Source: Spodoptera frugiperda (Eukaryota; Arthropoda; Insecta; Lepidoptera; Noctuidae). From it: a stretch of DNA of 64,000 nucleotides. Made by a program: the position numbers and the translations under genes. Within the stretch, counting starts at the first letter, position 1. Every line of letters starts with the position of its first letter. Under the pieces are notes generated by a model that saw only the letters and a program-made list of their open reading frames with translations, had not been told where the DNA came from and made no database searches. This document shows, piece after piece, positions 36,417-47,762 of the stretch. The stretch is taken from the NCBI RefSeq assembly GCF_023101765.2, contig NC_064213.1, positions 6,634,001 through 6,698,000 of the forward strand, in the 5' to 3' direction.

Positions 36417-36650
36417 GGGTCAAATTATTATAACACGAAATCTTAACCTAAAACGGGCTTATTCGTGTGTTCGCTCTGGCTCTTTTCAGATATAGATATT
36501 TAATGGTAATTATGTACGTCATTGAAAAAAAAAAACAATTTTACTAGGTATTTGAATATCATTATTTTCAATGAGATTTTGTAGATAAATCAGAGAATCT
36601 GAAAAGTCCCAGAGTGATCACACGGTTAGGCCCGTTTTGGAGATTGACCC
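36417..36650. mobile_element. MITE, GGGTCAA ends
   Basis: A 234 bp element. Ends GGGTCAA/TTGACCC enclose long imperfect inverted arms: AAAACGGGCTTATTCGTGTG with CTCTGGCTCTTTTCAGAT on the left, and their near-complements in 36595-36640. No open frame. Confidence 0.65.
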
Positions 36651-37832
36651 AAGTTTTTTGCGTGACCATAAATGCTTATTTTACTAGTACCACAAAGAAT
36701 ACAACATTTAAAACAGATTAGGTAATACATGGTACCTACAATGACCTAACAGCAATCTATCAGTGAGAATCGAGCACAAATTATACGAGATGAATGAGAT
36801 GAGCTGTCAGTAGAGAGCAATGGGCTCTTACATCAAGTAACCGATGTCTTCCTGTACCGACTGGTAACTGGGACACTCCCAGATACTGCATTCATCTTAC
36901 ACTAGCCACTGGTGTATGTCGTAATGATGTACTTGTATGTGTTCGAAACTACGCAAGTACTAATGTGCCTTTTTCCGGGTTATATGTACCTATGTACTTT
37001 CTAAGTATATTTAGAGATCACCGACATACGGTGAAGGTAAACATCGCGAGGAAACCTTTTTTCTGATTGGGGAAAATCATCTAATGACTTCTCTCGCCTT
37101 GGGCGAGGAGAGAGGGAGTGTCAGAATTTACCGATTAAAACCTCCCCGTTCCTACTCCTGCTTTTCGAGCCGGACCCCGGTACACCCGCTAAGTAATCCG
37201 CAGCACCGGATCAATCGCGAGGAAAGCTAGACATTTTTCAATTACAAGTTTAAGACATCAGCAAGCGTAGTGACTATGCTTTTCCTTCTCCATGTGAGAA
37301 GAGTAGTTTTTTTGTTAGCATTAGGACAGTAACATGCTGATTATGTAAATACTTGTGAATCTTGTTACGATGTATTATGTTACTTGGGAAGTCAACACGG
37401 TGAAGACAATCTGATATGTGATACTGGACGTAACTACTTGTAAATTAATGCACTTGTAGATGTAGATATGATTTAACAGATATAATTTTGAATGAGTAAC
37501 GCTGCTTTTACAGAGATGTGCTATGTAGCTATGCTACGAAGTTGTAATACGAAAATATCTCATGTACTTTGCGAATGCGAAATAAAAATGTAACAACAAT
37601 TTTACACTGACTACACATCTGTATATTTTATTTAAATCTGCTCATTCATGAATACAAGACAGTAAGAGAATATAAAGATTTCATATCGAATGTGAAATAT
37701 GTGCAATTGTGCACTCGCTTACAAAAAGTTAAAATTCAAGTTTGAATAGTGGTAAATTCTGAAATATTTGATTACAAAATCCGCACACTGTGGAAATTAC
37801 AAAGCACGTGATTAAATTGGTGCCTAATACAG

Positions 37833-40800
37833 TTATTTAAATTTGATTGTATGTTTATAGAATTTATCAGAAAATTTAGGGACACCGCTAGTAGTGTATG
37901 CTTCTTGTGCTCTCTGAGGCCCTATCCCTTCAATTTCAGGTGGTCCAGGAAGTTCTAGCAGAAATGACGGGTCCTTAGTGGTTATAGGTTCATTGTCTTT
38001 CTTCCTTTGCATCAGAATATTATTGATGAAACGGACGGTGAAGAAGAAAAATAGCTCGACGAAGCTTAATAAGCTCGCTCCAACGAATAGGCCTGTTGTT
38101 CCTCCAACCGATACTGAAAAATTTTTAGCAAGTTGTTAAAACTATATAGGTAGTTGATTTCTTATACTTAGCTAAATAGTTCTGTAGACTCTAATCTTTT
38201 TTATTCAATTCATTTATTTAGATCTCATCAGCAATGTGGCATGAACTGTCGTCGGCACTATTTTCGAACCGATACGACTTTCAAGAAAAGAGGGTATTCC
38301 TTTTCAAAGGCCGGCAAGGTACCTGTGACTCCTCTGGTGTTGCGGATATCCATGGGCGGCGCTGGTCGCTTACCATCAGGTGACCCGTCGGGTCGTATGC
38401 CCCTTATTCGATAAAAACATATTGTAGGTATTGTTGGTTGTTGGATAAGCAAGTATAATCTTCATGACAAAGGTAATCCGACAGAACTTCAGATGTATAA
38501 GTAAACTTAGAAGTTAAGTTCAAATGCTTGAATATAATTTAGGAAATTACCGACTAAATCAAGTCGACTTCTAACAACGTTCCTCTTGAATCTTTCAGTT
38601 GGCAAATAGGCGAGAACAATTTCCATGTGCGCCTTCTTTTTGTTAGCTTTACCTTTCACCCTGAAACATTAATGGGCGATAACGAATTAAAACAGAGAGG
38701 GCGCCACTGTGCAAATAGTTGTATAAAAGGGTGCGGAAGGAATAACCATTCCTTTTAAAGCTAACCTGCTTTAATAATAGACTTTGTTATATAAATAGAC
38801 GGAATGTGATATTATTTTTCTTATGAAATGACTGGTTCGACGTGCTAGTAGCTAACTAGGAAGCTGTAGCTTTATTTAATGGTTTAATAGTATAGTACCC
38901 TAACCAAATAAGGCCTATGCCCCAATAAAGCCTATTTTGAAAATTTCCCTCTTCCCGATGTCAAATGGTCGCCAAAGTTTGTTGAAGTGTGCATGCACAT
39001 TACTTAACTAATTTGAGCACAGCAAGCAACCCGTGCCGCGATTATGTTGGAACCTACAGACGAAAACAATCACGACGTGGAGCGCACTTTAGTTTTTATA
39101 AAATTCGAGTAACGTAAACTGTTAGTATTTTTATATTTATCAGTATACGACGTGCCGTGTTTTGTCTGTATGACAATTATACATTTAGCCATCTCCTCAC
39201 ATTAGTGAAATAGCTATAATATCGGTGTATTTCATATAATCGTTGTTTTGTTTACCTATGTGCCATGCCCTAATAAAGCCTACAAAAAAAACGTGTAGGC
39301 CTTATTACGGCATAGTTGTTTTTCAGTAATTTCAAAGAAAACGGATCACCAGCTTCTGTCAAAAAGAAAGCCAATGGATTTTGCAAAAGATGGAAAACGC
39401 TGTTAAAATGGTAGAAAGGGGTAAACGGGGTGAATAGATACAGAAAAGGGGTGAATGGATATCGGGAAATTATTCATAGTATCTATTCACCCTTCGAATT
39501 TTATACACCCTGTTTTACCCGGTAGGCTGCTGCAGCCAGATATAACATCCAAAGAAGTACGCATCATCTAAAGAGTGGTTTCCACTACACGAAAGCTAGG
39601 TCGGTCGCTAAATTGGCTACAGAACAAGAAGTTATTCTCATTCGTTTGACTGATGCTGGGGTGCCGGGGTGTACTTCAAAGATGTTACTTGGGTATTACA
39701 TGATGAGAAACTCGTTTAGCCTGATGTATAATGACAAAAATTAATTAATAAGATCTCATTACATTTATTATAAGCATTGACAAAGTTTTGTTATAATTAA
39801 GAAGTTGAATACTTACTAGTTTTTATTGAGGCCTTATTAAGACATAGGGTTCCCAATAAGGCCAAAGTGACACTTTAGTTATTTGTGTTTATAAAATTAT
39901 AAATTTTGTTTCTAAAGCCATTTTGATTCCATTATTACAAAGTTTAATAAATAAATATAAGATTTTGAAATTATCAGCCCATTGTCATTTTAAACCTACG
40001 AGCTAGGCGGTAATAAAAATAAGGTAGGCCTTATTTGGTTAGGTTACCTTAGATGAATTTACATGACAAAGGGTAGGTACTCTTTGTAATGTTATTACAC
40101 TGTGAAAAACTTTTGCTAAAATAAACAAAAGTATTTTATGTACAAATTCTTAAATCAAAAAAGTAATAGCACCTGTTTGACTTGAAGTGCATTTTTTCAA
40201 TTTACACATTACAGCACTTTCATTTCTTTAGTTACCTATCTACGTATTTAATAATAAATCTAGAGGGATCATATAAGTTATATAGGGTGACTGGTATATT
40301 GATATTTAAACACGTGATTGCAAACAACTTTACAAAATAAACTTTCTTTGTATACAGGCTAGTTTTATTTTCACCACAATTAAATTCAGCCACCCTATAT
40401 AGTTAGGAAAAATCAATAATCTCACGAGGTAGTGACGTCTTTGATGACTGTAATCTCAGTTTCGTCACAAGAAGGTAGGCAGTTGCACGAGAGTCCAGGA
40501 CGTTTCGCCCAAGCCGGCTTCAATATAGTCAAATGATTTTGCAATTTGTTTAAACATGCCATTCCTGTTAAATTGCATTGTGTTTTTTCAGCTGAAAAAT
40601 AAATAAATTATTAAGATTATTTCTTTGATCATGTTACTAGTACTATAGGTACTTACGTCTGCAGATTATTACTGTTTTATTGAGACGTTCACCCAATTAT
40701 GTCAAGCCCAATACTTTTACTTTCGTATTCTCTCATTCGACTAGCGTTTAAATGCCATTTGTCTGTTTAGACTTTCGATGGCAGGATAGGTTATGAACCT

Positions 40801-43800
40801 ACAATATGAACTTTATATAAACGATATACATAATTATCTATAGAATAGGCTTGCATGGTTTGGTTAAGATGAAGAGTGACAATCTATTACAAAAAAAAAA
40901 CAGTAGAACATCTCTTGGGTTTGTTTAAAACCACAGTACGAATAGTTACACTGTGGTTAACATCTTGTCTACTGGTACATGAGACACAATAGAAAACACA
41001 TAGAGTTTCCCTTTTCCCATAGATCTACGTTCCGACCAGGAGTTAAGTAATTATAATTGTGTACTCCACTTTCAATAGTAAAAGGCAACAAAAACTTTGA
41101 CATGGATCTTTATGGACAAGTGGAACTATTGCTTTACTTTTACGAAGCAATATATTGCGCTCAGTTATATAACAAACTGGATCCTCTCGCTTCACTAAAC
41201 GTATCATATTTGGATTATATTCCGTCAGTAATATGTGGTTCATATTTATTAATTTATAGTTCACCCGCAGAGTATTGGTCAATGTTCTCTGAATGTCGAT
41301 GACCTTTGTCTTAAGCTATGGTAGTGGTACTAACTTAGGGTAAACTTTCGTGAATAAATGAACATGAGTGCTAGGTTAATGGCAGGCTAGTAATACAGTA
41401 AAAGTGTGAAAGGCCTCAATGATCGATATACATATGCTTTTGAACCTACCTATTCTCGTAATGTCACACGGTCACACCCTGGGATGTTGAACTATAAATG
41501 AGACATTGGCAAGTTCACATCACATCAACAGCTATAAGTGGCCACTGGTGACTAAAGGTCTCTTACATGGAGAAGGTTTGAGCATTTATCACCACGCTTG
41601 CTTAATGCGGATTGGCAAGTTCGGATTGCGGTAAAGTATTTGTTCAAAGCGTCCAGCCCAATGTTATGAAAATTTAATTTTCCTTAAAAGGACTTATACT
41701 AATCTAAAGACTGATGCTGTCTTCTATTAATCAAAGATTTTTTAAGGTATAACAGATGGATCACCTGATGGTAAGCACCAGCTAGTGGCGTTACAAATAC
41801 GTTGCCGGCCTTTTGGGGGTTAGGAATTTTAAGGGTTGTGGGGAATTGGGGATTGGGAAGATTAGAAAGGGTGGTGATTGAGCCTCGAGTAACCTCATGC
41901 ACACAAGGAAGGATTGTTTCACGTCCGTTATCTGTGAGGCCTTTGTACAACACTGGTTGAACCGGCCCATTCGTGACGAAGTACGGCTATCCCACACCTA
42001 TAGATTACTTACTAGTGCCAAGCATGAAGTGGTCATTACAATGGCAGGTCTCGAGCTGAGCATTCTTACGGCAGAGTACCGTACAAGCACTGTAGGAGTA
42101 GTGAGGGTACAGCCCACCCTCGTTTTCATGGTGGAAGCGACAGGCTCGCTGCTCCGGAGTCGTTTCAGTAATCAACGGGTCATTCTCTATGTTCCGTACT
42201 GTTAGCATACGACTGCAAAAAGATTTGTTAAAGAAGAATTAACTGTAGATACCTATTAGATTTTGTCTTCGAGATCCAAATAATATCGTAAGTGACCCGG
42301 TTGTGGCCACTTTAAGAATTTTGTCAACTTTGAGGCTTTCTTAACTTATAGTTTTTGTTATCACGAACATATTTCTTGTAAAAAGTCATTTAACATGTAT
42401 TAATCTTGCCTAAGAAAACCCTTTTTTTAAAGAACGTCCAATAGAAAAATAACTGTATAAAAAAGAAAAAAAAAGGGAGTTTGTGCCATTTTTGGCCAGA
42501 TTCGTGTCATTTCTGGCCACGGTCGTGTGCCAGTTCTGGCCATCAAAAAATACAATAAAAGTAATCAAAATTTATTAATTAAATTTGACATTTTAGAAAC
42601 AATGGTTTTCATTTAGTCTGGAAAATATGAAATATTATTACTTTACTTGAATTTAACTTACAAATAAAGAGATCAACATTTATATGACGTTGGTAAAAGC
42701 TGCAAAGTAAACAGACCTCCCTTTGTGTGATCGCAATTTATTGCATCTCTGAAAATGAAAAATATGTATTTGTTGATATGTAAAGCCAAGGAAAAATAAT
42801 AAATAAATTACGATAAATGACTAGAAGTGGGGCGTTTATGTACAAAAGTTTTGGCCAGCCGTGTGGCCAAAGATGGAGAAATTCATAATTTTGGCTCCAT
42901 TAGTGGCCACCTTCTAATAATCCCACTTCAGAAACACATGGCGACAAAATAACTTTAGTTCCACTTAGACAATATATTCTTCATGTAGTATTAACATAAA
43001 CATCCAAACAATAAGCAAAGATTAAAAAAATAAAAACCAAATCCTCACCCGCTCGCCTTAGCCTTTTTGTTAAGATCTTAACAATTTCACCCTCAACTAA
43101 AAAGAATGACTTGTTGCATCGAAGTGAAGTTTGACACATCAAAGCTGCCAACGGTATCAGTGTCTCCAATATTCAATATTTTAAATACTGTACATCACAG
43201 AGTAATTTATTTGTCCATGCCTTAGTTATAAATATTTGAAGGCCCAAGTGGCCACAAAGGGGTCGGTGGCCACAACCGGGTCACTTGCCCTATCTTACTT
43301 ATGTCTGTTTAGTTTCAGCACCATTATTAGTCGGAAGACGGCTGCTGCTTAAGGCTTAAAGTTTGTCTGTCTAAAACTGCTTACATTCAATTTTATGCAT
43401 AGTTCATCGAATTCTATAATGATACTTTCTCGGGTTGGTATGCTTTAGCAACGGTAAGTAGGTACCATGTTTTTACTTGTATATTATATGTACAAAGTCT
43501 TTATTGGTAACATCATGTAAACTATCTCTAAAGTTTTAAATTTCTTTTAGATCTAGATCTTCACAAAACTAAGAAATAAAACTTAATTCTTCTTACCGAT
43601 AGCTGTAACCGGTCAGCATATTGAAAGTAGAGGAGTGTAGTGTGGTTATCGTTGGAACTTCATCCTCTCCTAGCGTGTACATCTAGCATATTAAGTGATG
43701 ATAAGTTAAATCCAAAAATACACCCAATTTTAAAGACAATGAAGACTCGTATCCATTTGGCACATTGTTGCTGAACATCTCTATCAACCACTACACCACT

Positions 43801-45361
43801 ACCATTGCGCTATGATGTGCCTTGTGCCATGTTGTTCAAGCATCAATCACATGTTGTGCATCAATTATTGCCCTTTGGATACGAGGCTTATAGTGAGCAA
43901 AAACATACCATTACGGGAAAATGCGCGTCAAATTTTATAACTCCCTTTAAATTCTGCAAACTTTTCACCATCGGGTAGGGACGAGGATTCCTAAATCAGA
44001 ACATTTAGTAAAAGACCATGTTGATATACTCTTTGTGTAAAAAAATCCGAAACATATTATTTTTCATTTGAACTTACTTGGTTTGTATAGAATTCAATAT
44101 GAAACAGGGCCCTATGTCAGTTTCTATGGGCTGAAAGTAGTCACAGCATGGAAACTCCTTATTATTGTAGGAGCAGTTCTTCAGGAGTCTGTCACAGTTA
44201 CTACGTATGAGTTTTGCGTAGTAGGAGTAGTTAGATGTAGGGCACAAAGGGTCAGGGTCTGGGTTCGTATAGCACGTGCTAATGAGAACATAGGACACGC
44301 CACGGAAGTAAGCTATTTCTTTGAGAGCATCCTCTAAGTCCAATAGATGCAGAGGCGGCCAAATCCTGTTGAAAGAAAATAACAGTAAGGCAGCCGACCA
44401 ATCTAGGTAGTGGATTATTAATAGCTATTTTATTTTTTGAAAGTTGCTTGTTGTTTTTTGGCTCAGCCTGGAGCTACGGACTAATTAGCGGCTCTTGGGC
44501 TCGAAGAGCAATAGTAACAACGGGATGGTTTTTAGTCAGTAAGGGTCCGACACTTCCTTTCGCCTCACCAAAGCGAGAGAAGTCATTGGATGTTTTATCA
44601 TGTTTTTCCCCTCAAAAGTCTGGTTCATAAAATTACTTATGAAAAGTACAGTTCTGTCTACCCCATCGACGGTAAAAAATGGTAATAGTATGTATATGTT
44701 AAGTGACTCACGCATCAGCAGCATCGAAAACACTATCCATCCAAATTGATTCGCAAATAGCTACTGCTGGCATCTTGGTTTCCCATTTGGTATAAGTGGT
44801 CTCCACGCCGAAACTGATGGGGCTTTCCACGAAGGCATTCCAGGACGAGACGATGAGGAGAGTTGAACCGTACCACGATAGAATTACCAGCACCGCCCAT
44901 AGTAATCTGTTGAGGATTTTAGTAGCTACTGTTTAAAAAACTCGTGAATTTTCGCAAAGATATTCCACATTCGTAGAATTCTTACTTTTAAATGGTTTTG
45001 GCTGCAGTTGCTGGTTCATAAACCTTTCAAATAAAAATGAAGTTATAATGGTAGCTCCTGTCTTCTGGTCTAGGTGTCTGTATACAGTGCTATGTATGTG
45101 TGAGTGTATATTCCATTTTTTTTGGTATAATGCGAACTTATTTCCTTGAATGTTACTTACTATTACAATTGCTATCCTATGTGATATTTTCACCTTACTG
45201 TAGGAAGTGAAACGAAAATAAAGAAAATATCGTTCTATACTATCTCACCTTTCGGAAACATGTTTCGATTCATCAGCAATGTAATGCACCCCAGCAAAAG
45301 TACAGTTCGCGCAATAATCTTTGATCAGCTCTTTACATATTGAAATCTTTGATTTCGACAT
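37833..45361 (-). CDS. Pickpocket-type DEG/ENaC sodium channel subunit (copy 2)
   Basis: Second two-helix amiloride-sensitive channel subunit. Nine exons on minus: 45361-45249, 44906-44712, 44365-44078, 43990-43909, 43682-43597, 42212-42013, 40591-40426, 38660-38551, 38113-37833. They join in phase to 506 residues. TM1 is LLWAVLVILSWYGSTLLIVS. Extracellular cysteine motifs are FPCCDYFQPIETDIGPCF, YPHYSYSACTVLCRKNAQLE and RPGLSCNCLPSCDETE. TM2 is GGTTGLFVGASLLSFVELFF. The N-terminal gating motif reads FAGVHYIAD, so the usual His of HG is Ala. Compared with copy 1, one intron is missing (exon 3 corresponds to copy 1 exons 3+4) and one is added (exons 4+5 correspond to copy 1 exon 5). The introns host two ~1 kb DNA transposons, and a repeat abuts the 3' edge of exon 6. 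Confidence 0.93.
38315..38410 (-). repeat. Fragment of the 'GCCTCTGGTGTTTC' repeat
   Basis: Contains AAGGCCGGCAAGGTACCTGT, GACTCCTCTGGTGTTGCGGA and TTACCATCAGGTGACCCGTC, matching the reverse orientation of the dispersed family. It is in a pickpocket 2 intron. Confidence 0.6.
38898..40044. mobile_element. Pogo/Tigger-like element A (AATAAGGCC motif)
   Basis: A 1147 bp element with terminal inverted repeats CCTAACCAAATAAGGCCTA, flanked by TA on both sides (38896-38897 and 40045-40046), as expected of Tc1/mariner/pogo insertions. The core AATAAGGCC or its complement recurs inside (CAATAAAGCC ~38923, CTAATAAAGCC ~39270, GTAGGCCTTATTA ~39294, GAGGCCTTATTAAGACAT ~39831, CCAATAAGGCC ~39853). On +, a decayed transposase start remains: ENAVKMVERGK, a nested insertion, AAARYNIQRST, then LATEQEVILIRLTDAGVPG like a CENP-B-type helix-turn-helix. 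It lies within a pickpocket 2 intron. Confidence 0.75.
39418..39525. mobile_element. Mini-element nested in the transposase relic of element A
   Basis: About 108 bp. GGGTGAATAGATAC and its exact complement GTATCTATTCACCC pair across the middle. The outer ends GGGTAAACGGGGTG and CACCCTGTTTTACCC are near-complements. A third, non-inverted GGGGTGAATGGATATC copy lies within. It splits the helix-turn-helix reading frame between VERGK and AAARYNIQRST. Confidence 0.6.
41739..41998 (+). repeat. Near-full 'GCCTCTGGTGTTTC' repeat next to exon 6
   Basis: Contains GGATCACCTGATGGTAAGCA, CGTTGCCGGCCTTTTGGGGG, TTTCACGTCCGTTATCTGTG and ends CCCATTCGTGACGAAGTACG/GCTATCCCACAC. The end lies about 14 bases from the 5' splice site of pickpocket 2 exon 6 (exon edge 42013, minus strand). 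Confidence 0.65.
42291..43285. mobile_element. Motif-array element B (TGGCCAC)
   Basis: A ~995 bp element with terminal inverted repeats GTGACCCGGTTGTGGCCAC (left 42292-42310, complement at 43266-43284). TGGCCA recurs inside: TTTTTGGCCAGA and TTTCTGGCCACGG near 42490-42525, TTCTGGCCATC ~42535, TTTTGGCCAGCCGTGTGGCC ~42850, TTAGTGGCCACC ~42901, CAAGTGGCCACAAAGG ~43247. The left flank is TA; the right flank reads TG, possibly a mutated TA. I cannot make out a clear transposase start. A minus-strand stretch LVEGEIVKILTKRLRRAGED is at most weakly suggestive. It lies in a pickpocket 2 intron. Confidence 0.65.
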
Positions 45362-45770
45362 TTGGGGAACTATAACATTATTTTGCAATCCGTTAATGGA
45401 GCTCAAACGCGACTACTGCTGTGGTAGATATTAAAATTAAACATAATAGTTCACCTTGTGAAAGTGCTTTGAAAGATTAATAATTAATTGCATAGTTTGA
45501 ATTATTATGAAATGACATGATTATACAGCGCAACTAGCGTCCAAGGTCAATTCAACCATTTCGAATAAAAAACCTTGTGTTCGTAATTGTTTTGTTTATT
45601 ATCAACAATGGTCGTTCACACTAGAAACAAACCACACAGACAAATAATCAAAAATTCACAAACATCAACTTAAAGTTAGGCTAAAGCTGATTTTATTTAC
45701 ATGCTTATCTCTATCTTAATCTAAGTCTTTGTATTGATATTGCATAGATAGGATACATTGGAACTAATAT

Positions 45771-46751
45771 AGGGGAAAGTGGGGGAAACACGAACACCTA
45801 AGGGAAAATATAAATAAAACAGTGGAATCAAATCACAGAGTTTCTTTAATTATTAAATTATAAACTTTACTTATCTAGCTAACGTATTACTAATCAACAT
45901 CATTATTTTTTTTAATAAAATATAACAAAATGACCGAAAAACAAAACCCTTAGTGTTCGGTTTTACCCAACTGATGTCGGGTAAAGCCGAACACCAAGTG
46001 GGGTAATCGCGTACTAACATTACTAAGGTAAATTGTAGTTTTTGGAACACAAGTATTTGCTGCTCTGCCAATGCTGAGTTTCTTGGTTTGAACATCGACT
46101 ATAACCTTTTTGAGATCCTCTAAACTGTATTTAGTTTCAGTTTTTCTTTTATAATTACGGGGCATCGAAACAATTTATTTGATGTTTAGCATTATCAAAA
46201 TCGAACTCGACAACATAATTTAGTGCCACAAAGAAATCAACATAGACTGGAAAACACTATACCCTATTTGCCAATGGCTAGTTGGAAATAAAATATGAAC
46301 AGGGAACTAACAAAAAAAGGAGAGAGGAGTAATGCCGAACGTTCGAGATTACCCCACATGCAGCGTTCGCCTTTACCCCACCGGGTCGAAAAAAATAAAA
46401 TGGAAAATATATTTTAGATTATAAAACTTTTATCAAATGCGTCACTGTCATTTGAATGGTTAGTATGTAAGTTTCCCACTATGTAAAGGTTAAATAACTA
46501 TTCTCAATAGAAATAAAGCTACACCAAGTTCAATTTATCAAAAACTTACATCGAAAACATTGAAAATATTAAAATTGACATACCTTGAAAAGTACGTGCG
46601 TCCGCGTCTCCCGTGTCATTGTCTGGCGCTGGTGGTGGCGTGATCTCTGAGTTACCGGCGAGTGATATACGGCTATATCTTTCTAACATATTAAAACTAT
46701 TGGGTTCGGGTTTACCCCGCGTTCGCGTTTACCCCACTTTGGAACCCTAAT
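45771..46751 (-). mobile_element. Pogo/Tigger-like element C (GTGGGGTAA motif)
   Basis: About 980 bp. The ends carry AAAGTGGGGGAAACACGAAC (left) and the complement of AAAGTGGGGTAAACGCGAAC (right). The GTGGGGTAA/TTACCCCAC motif and GTTCGG blocks recur at ~45955-46010, ~46335-46385 and ~46700-46740. On minus, 46165 downward encodes MPRNYKRKTETKYSLEDL, a DV..KKLSIGRAANTCVPKTT stretch, which is a typical pogo/Tigger psq-type helix-turn-helix N-terminus. It then runs into a motif hairpin (TGTTCGGCTTTACCC / GGGTAAAACCGAACA) and stops. It lies upstream of pickpocket 2. Confidence 0.75.
45950..46165 (-). pseudogene. Truncated pogo/Tigger-type transposase N-terminus
   Basis: An open frame of 71 codons whose first ~48 residues read as the DNA-binding start of a pogo/Tigger/Jerky-like transposase: basic MPRNYKRKT, then a helix (SLEDLKKVIVDVQTKKLSI), then GRAANTCVPKTTIY as the turn and recognition helix. 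After YLSNV the sequence becomes the element's own motif hairpin, so the catalytic DDE domain is absent. It is a relic within element C. Confidence 0.65.
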
Positions 46752-47010
46752 AGGCCCTCATACTTATTTAACCTACAATAAAATGGCGAGACATGGAAAT
46801 GTTTTTCATCCAATAATATAATTTTTAACATACACAACAACCAAGTATAGAACTTTTAATATAATTTGGTTTAGTCTAATTTAATTTAAAAAATCAATTA
46901 ATAATAACTAAATCATCGGTAGGCACGAAGATCATAACACAAAACAAAATACATGCACAAAAATAATCACATGAGATACATCACTTTAGGTTAACTGACG
47001 CATATTTTAT
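46752..47010. other. 3' flank of the secreted-protein gene
   Basis: AT-rich, no gene. It is probably the 3' UTR of the minus-strand gene ending at 47011; an AATAAA-like signal in the minus orientation is plausible in the T-rich stretch near 46780. Confidence 0.3.
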
Positions 47011-47762
47011 CTACAAGAATTGCAAGATTTCTTGATCGAATGCCGAGGAAAACTCCGCTTCACTCCATTTTTCAGGAAAGGAGATGGGAATATGGTTGAA
47101 CCTATGGCCATGGCTGTATTCTGATGGTGATGGGAACCTCTTCCGAGGAATCAGACCCGCGTGTGTGAGGATCTTGTAGATCTCCTTCCGTGGCACATCA
47201 TGAGCGTCGCGTGCGTAAACCTTGAACAAATACGAATATTTAATGGTGTCCGAACCGGTTTTGATAAACAATTCAAAACTATGTAGAACGAAATTGAATC
47301 TAATTTACTTTAGAATGGGGAAACAATGTTTAAAATCATCGTTATATTGGGCTGTATTTTGAGAATCTGGGATACTGATTTTAGTGGGCCTTGTGCAAAA
47401 ATGTTAATAAATTTGATTTGATAAATATAATTTATATGAGACAACCCGGAACAGCTGGGACCCGTACTATGCACATACCGTACCAACTATGTATGGCAAA
47501 ATCAAGTTTAAAGGTTGATATAGGAAATAGGATATACCTATATAAATAGTGAAATGAAAGCACTCACGAGTTTCTCTCCTTTATGTAAGAGGCTGGTTAG
47601 AGGCAAGACTTGCTGTAAGTGCGGGTTCCGTAGCGCTGGACTCTTCAGTATTGGATGGAGACGGTCTTCCTCCTGCCGCACCGCCAGGACATCAGGGTGT
47701 GGAGGCGGAATACTCGACACTAGACACGAGCATGTCGTCAGTAGCAGGACTAGAGACTTCAT
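47011..47762 (-). CDS. Predicted secreted protein, unrecognised
   Basis: Two coding exons on minus, 47762-47568 and 47220-47011, join in phase 0 across a GTGAGT..TTCAAG intron to 134 residues. The N-terminus SLVLLLTTCSCLVSS is a signal peptide with probable cleavage near residue 17, leaving IPPPHPDVLAVRQEEDRLHP. The rest is hydrophilic, with one likely dibasic/tribasic processing site (LIPRKRFPSPSEYSHGHRFN) and a C-terminus ending DQEILQFL. After cleavage almost no cysteine remains. The ATG lies 12 bases after a TTACAG acceptor (exon edge 47774), so there is a non-coding first exon; a candidate ends at 51165. The layout is like a prohormone gene, but I recognise no family. Confidence 0.65.

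Larger units (their letters stand above)
34412..37832. other. Repeat-containing spacer upstream of pickpocket 2's 3' end
   Basis: No coding gene. It contains two MITEs (34575-34679 and 36417-36650) and an interspersed repeat at about 37080-37210 (GGGAGTGTCAGAATTTACCG, CGGACCCCGGTACACCCGCT). That repeat has relatives at 18480-18690, 28915-29005, 44510-44620 (reverse) and 58610-58690. Otherwise it is AT-rich. Confidence 0.5.

Noticed and set aside
41016..41302. Overlapping frames on both strands near 41.1-41.3 kb
   Set aside because: Lies within a pickpocket 2 intron, with no splice logic or recognisable domain.
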